A stretch of 64,000 nt of DNA from Prorocentrum cordatum (Eukaryota; Sar; Dinophyceae; Prorocentrales; Prorocentraceae), in the NCBI GenBank assembly GCA_963575745.1, contig CAUYUJ010018323.1, positions 1 to 64,000 of the forward strand. Reading direction: 5' to 3'. The notes beneath the pieces are model-generated. The model was not told the DNA's origin and did no database searches. It saw only the letters and a program-made list of their open reading frames with translations. How positions within the stretch are numbered: the stretch's first letter is position 1; every line of letters begins with the position of its first letter. Below, in pieces: positions 62,997-64,000 of the stretch. The translations under genes and the position numbers were made by a program.

Positions 62997-63166
62997 TGTC
63001 CCCCTCTACAGGGGGATGTTCGACGAGAAATAAAACATACCCCAAAAGATGCCCCAAAAAGGTCAGACCATAATCAAAAAATAGTCCCCAGACTATGTTT
63101 GGATTTTTTTTTGATTATTTTGGGGGTATTTGTTATTTTTCGTTGCAATCTCCCTGTAGGGGGACA
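62997..63166. mobile_element. Single long-inverted-repeat element (170 bp)
   Basis: TGTCCCCCTCTACAGGGGG, GAAATAAAACATACCCCAAA on the left are mirrored on the right by TTTTGGGGGTATTTGTTATT and CCCTGTAGGGGGACA. Arms are about 60 bp. No target duplication could be fixed. Confidence 0.75.
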
Positions 63167-63169
63167 GGT

Positions 63170-64000
63170 CCGACTTAAGGCTAGCTTTTGGAGCTCTCTC
63201 CGAATCCGCACAGGGCTTTCGAACTGCTGGAGGTTTGGGAAGCCCCGCCTCCTTTTGAAAAAGGTTGCCCCCTCTTACTTGACCGCCCGGCGCGCCGCCG
63301 AAACCAGCCTTGAGCCCATCCCTCCTCTTGGGTGTGCTATCAGAAGCTGATGGGGGTCCAGATTATCATCGAGTTGGACCCGCTTTGTTTTATGGGACCT
63401 GTGGGGCTTACAGCCATCGGGAGTCGGGGGCGGGTGGGGGAGTACCTGACCAGGAGATCCGTGATAAAGACGGTGATCCACGGTCTGGAATGATCCCATG
63501 GGGAAAGGGGGCGGTTGGACGGATGCGGCCAAATCATCCCACACGACTTGTCAGCACCTGGCAATAAGGATTCCGCGGATTGTTATGGCTGCCAACGTAT
63601 TTGAGCAGTTCGTTCGACCTCGATCTGGAAGAGATCAGCATTTATCGCGAACACCTTCGGTGCATCACCGTCCCACGCTCGGCTCTGACTTCTGCGCATC
63701 GCTTTCCAAGTGCATTGTCGAAATAAAACTGGCGAGGTCCTTATCCGCTCTTCTCGTCCTCCGCCTCTTGTTCGTAATTCACTGCCCCCCCATATCCTCA
63801 TCCCCCCTGATGTTCTTGTTCTCCCTCTCTCTCTGTCTCTTTATTTCGTCCTTCTTTCTTCCTGGCCCTTCCTCCCATAGGACCTTCATGTTCCCTCATC
63901 AGGTTCCCTACTCCTTCTATGAGTTCCCTTCCATATTCATGCGGTATTATTGGTTGTTCTCTTTGTCTCTCTCTCTCTCTCTTTCCCTTTATCTTTGCCT
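63170..64000. other. Unique sequence, no gene recognised
   Basis: Frames of 70-90 residues on both strands at 63275-63567 have no motif. CT-rich sequence and a (CT)n tract occupy 63815-63990. Confidence 0.4.

Overview
The window looks like nuclear DNA of a dinoflagellate. The evidence is: a match of 18 of 20 positions to the conserved dinoflagellate spliced-leader exon (59136-59155), very GC-rich third codon positions in the few coding islands, genes split into small exons lost in long non-coding sequence, a decayed LINE of the kind common in these genomes, and extreme density of simple and tandem repeats. A Prorocentrum-like or Symbiodiniaceae-like source is possible; I cannot fix the species. 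There are no bacterial operons, ribosome binding sites, CRISPR arrays or confident tRNA/rRNA genes. Almost every long open frame is a translation of repeats and is not annotated as a gene.

Layout. 0-13 kb: a 0.9 kb tandem duplication, then degenerate CTTGG arrays (period 10-11 bp), microsatellites and short inverted-repeat elements. 13-17.4 kb: GGA, GAT and TTG triplet arrays, then long C-rich tandem arrays. 17.6-20.4 kb: a broken non-LTR retrotransposon (linker, reverse transcriptase with its catalytic Asp pair replaced by Asn, RNase H). 20.4-32 kb: GC-rich islands, triplet arrays and several short palindromic elements. 32.4-34 kb: the best single-copy protein frame (unknown family, two in-frame TGA codons). 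35.8-38 kb: a palindromic element and two exons of an MFS transporter, probably SLC17-like. 39.2-46 kb: a near-identical 3.3 kb tandem duplication made of nested arrays, with a short inverted piece after it. 46-55 kb: triplet arrays, CTTGG arrays and a field of about 95 bp repeats. 55-64 kb: a dense cluster of short mobile elements beside small exon fragments.

The main result is a set of short non-autonomous elements whose ends can be set by target-site duplications inside this one window. Family 1 (about 166 bp, 5 bp TSD), family 2 (exactly 130 bp in three copies, 5 bp TSD), family 3 (169 bp, 5 bp TSD), family 4 (176-178 bp, TA TSD) and family 5 (about 165 bp, almost completely palindromic) are each present two or more times. 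Several single long palindromes look like further families. No transposase is visible, so they must be moved in trans.

A second theme is repeat period. CTTGG arrays repeat every 10-11 bp, other arrays every 10, 11, 21 or 42 bp, all close to multiples of the DNA helical turn. This is suggestive for a genome that is largely not packaged by conventional nucleosomes, but it has not been tested here. Percent identities are judged by eye throughout.
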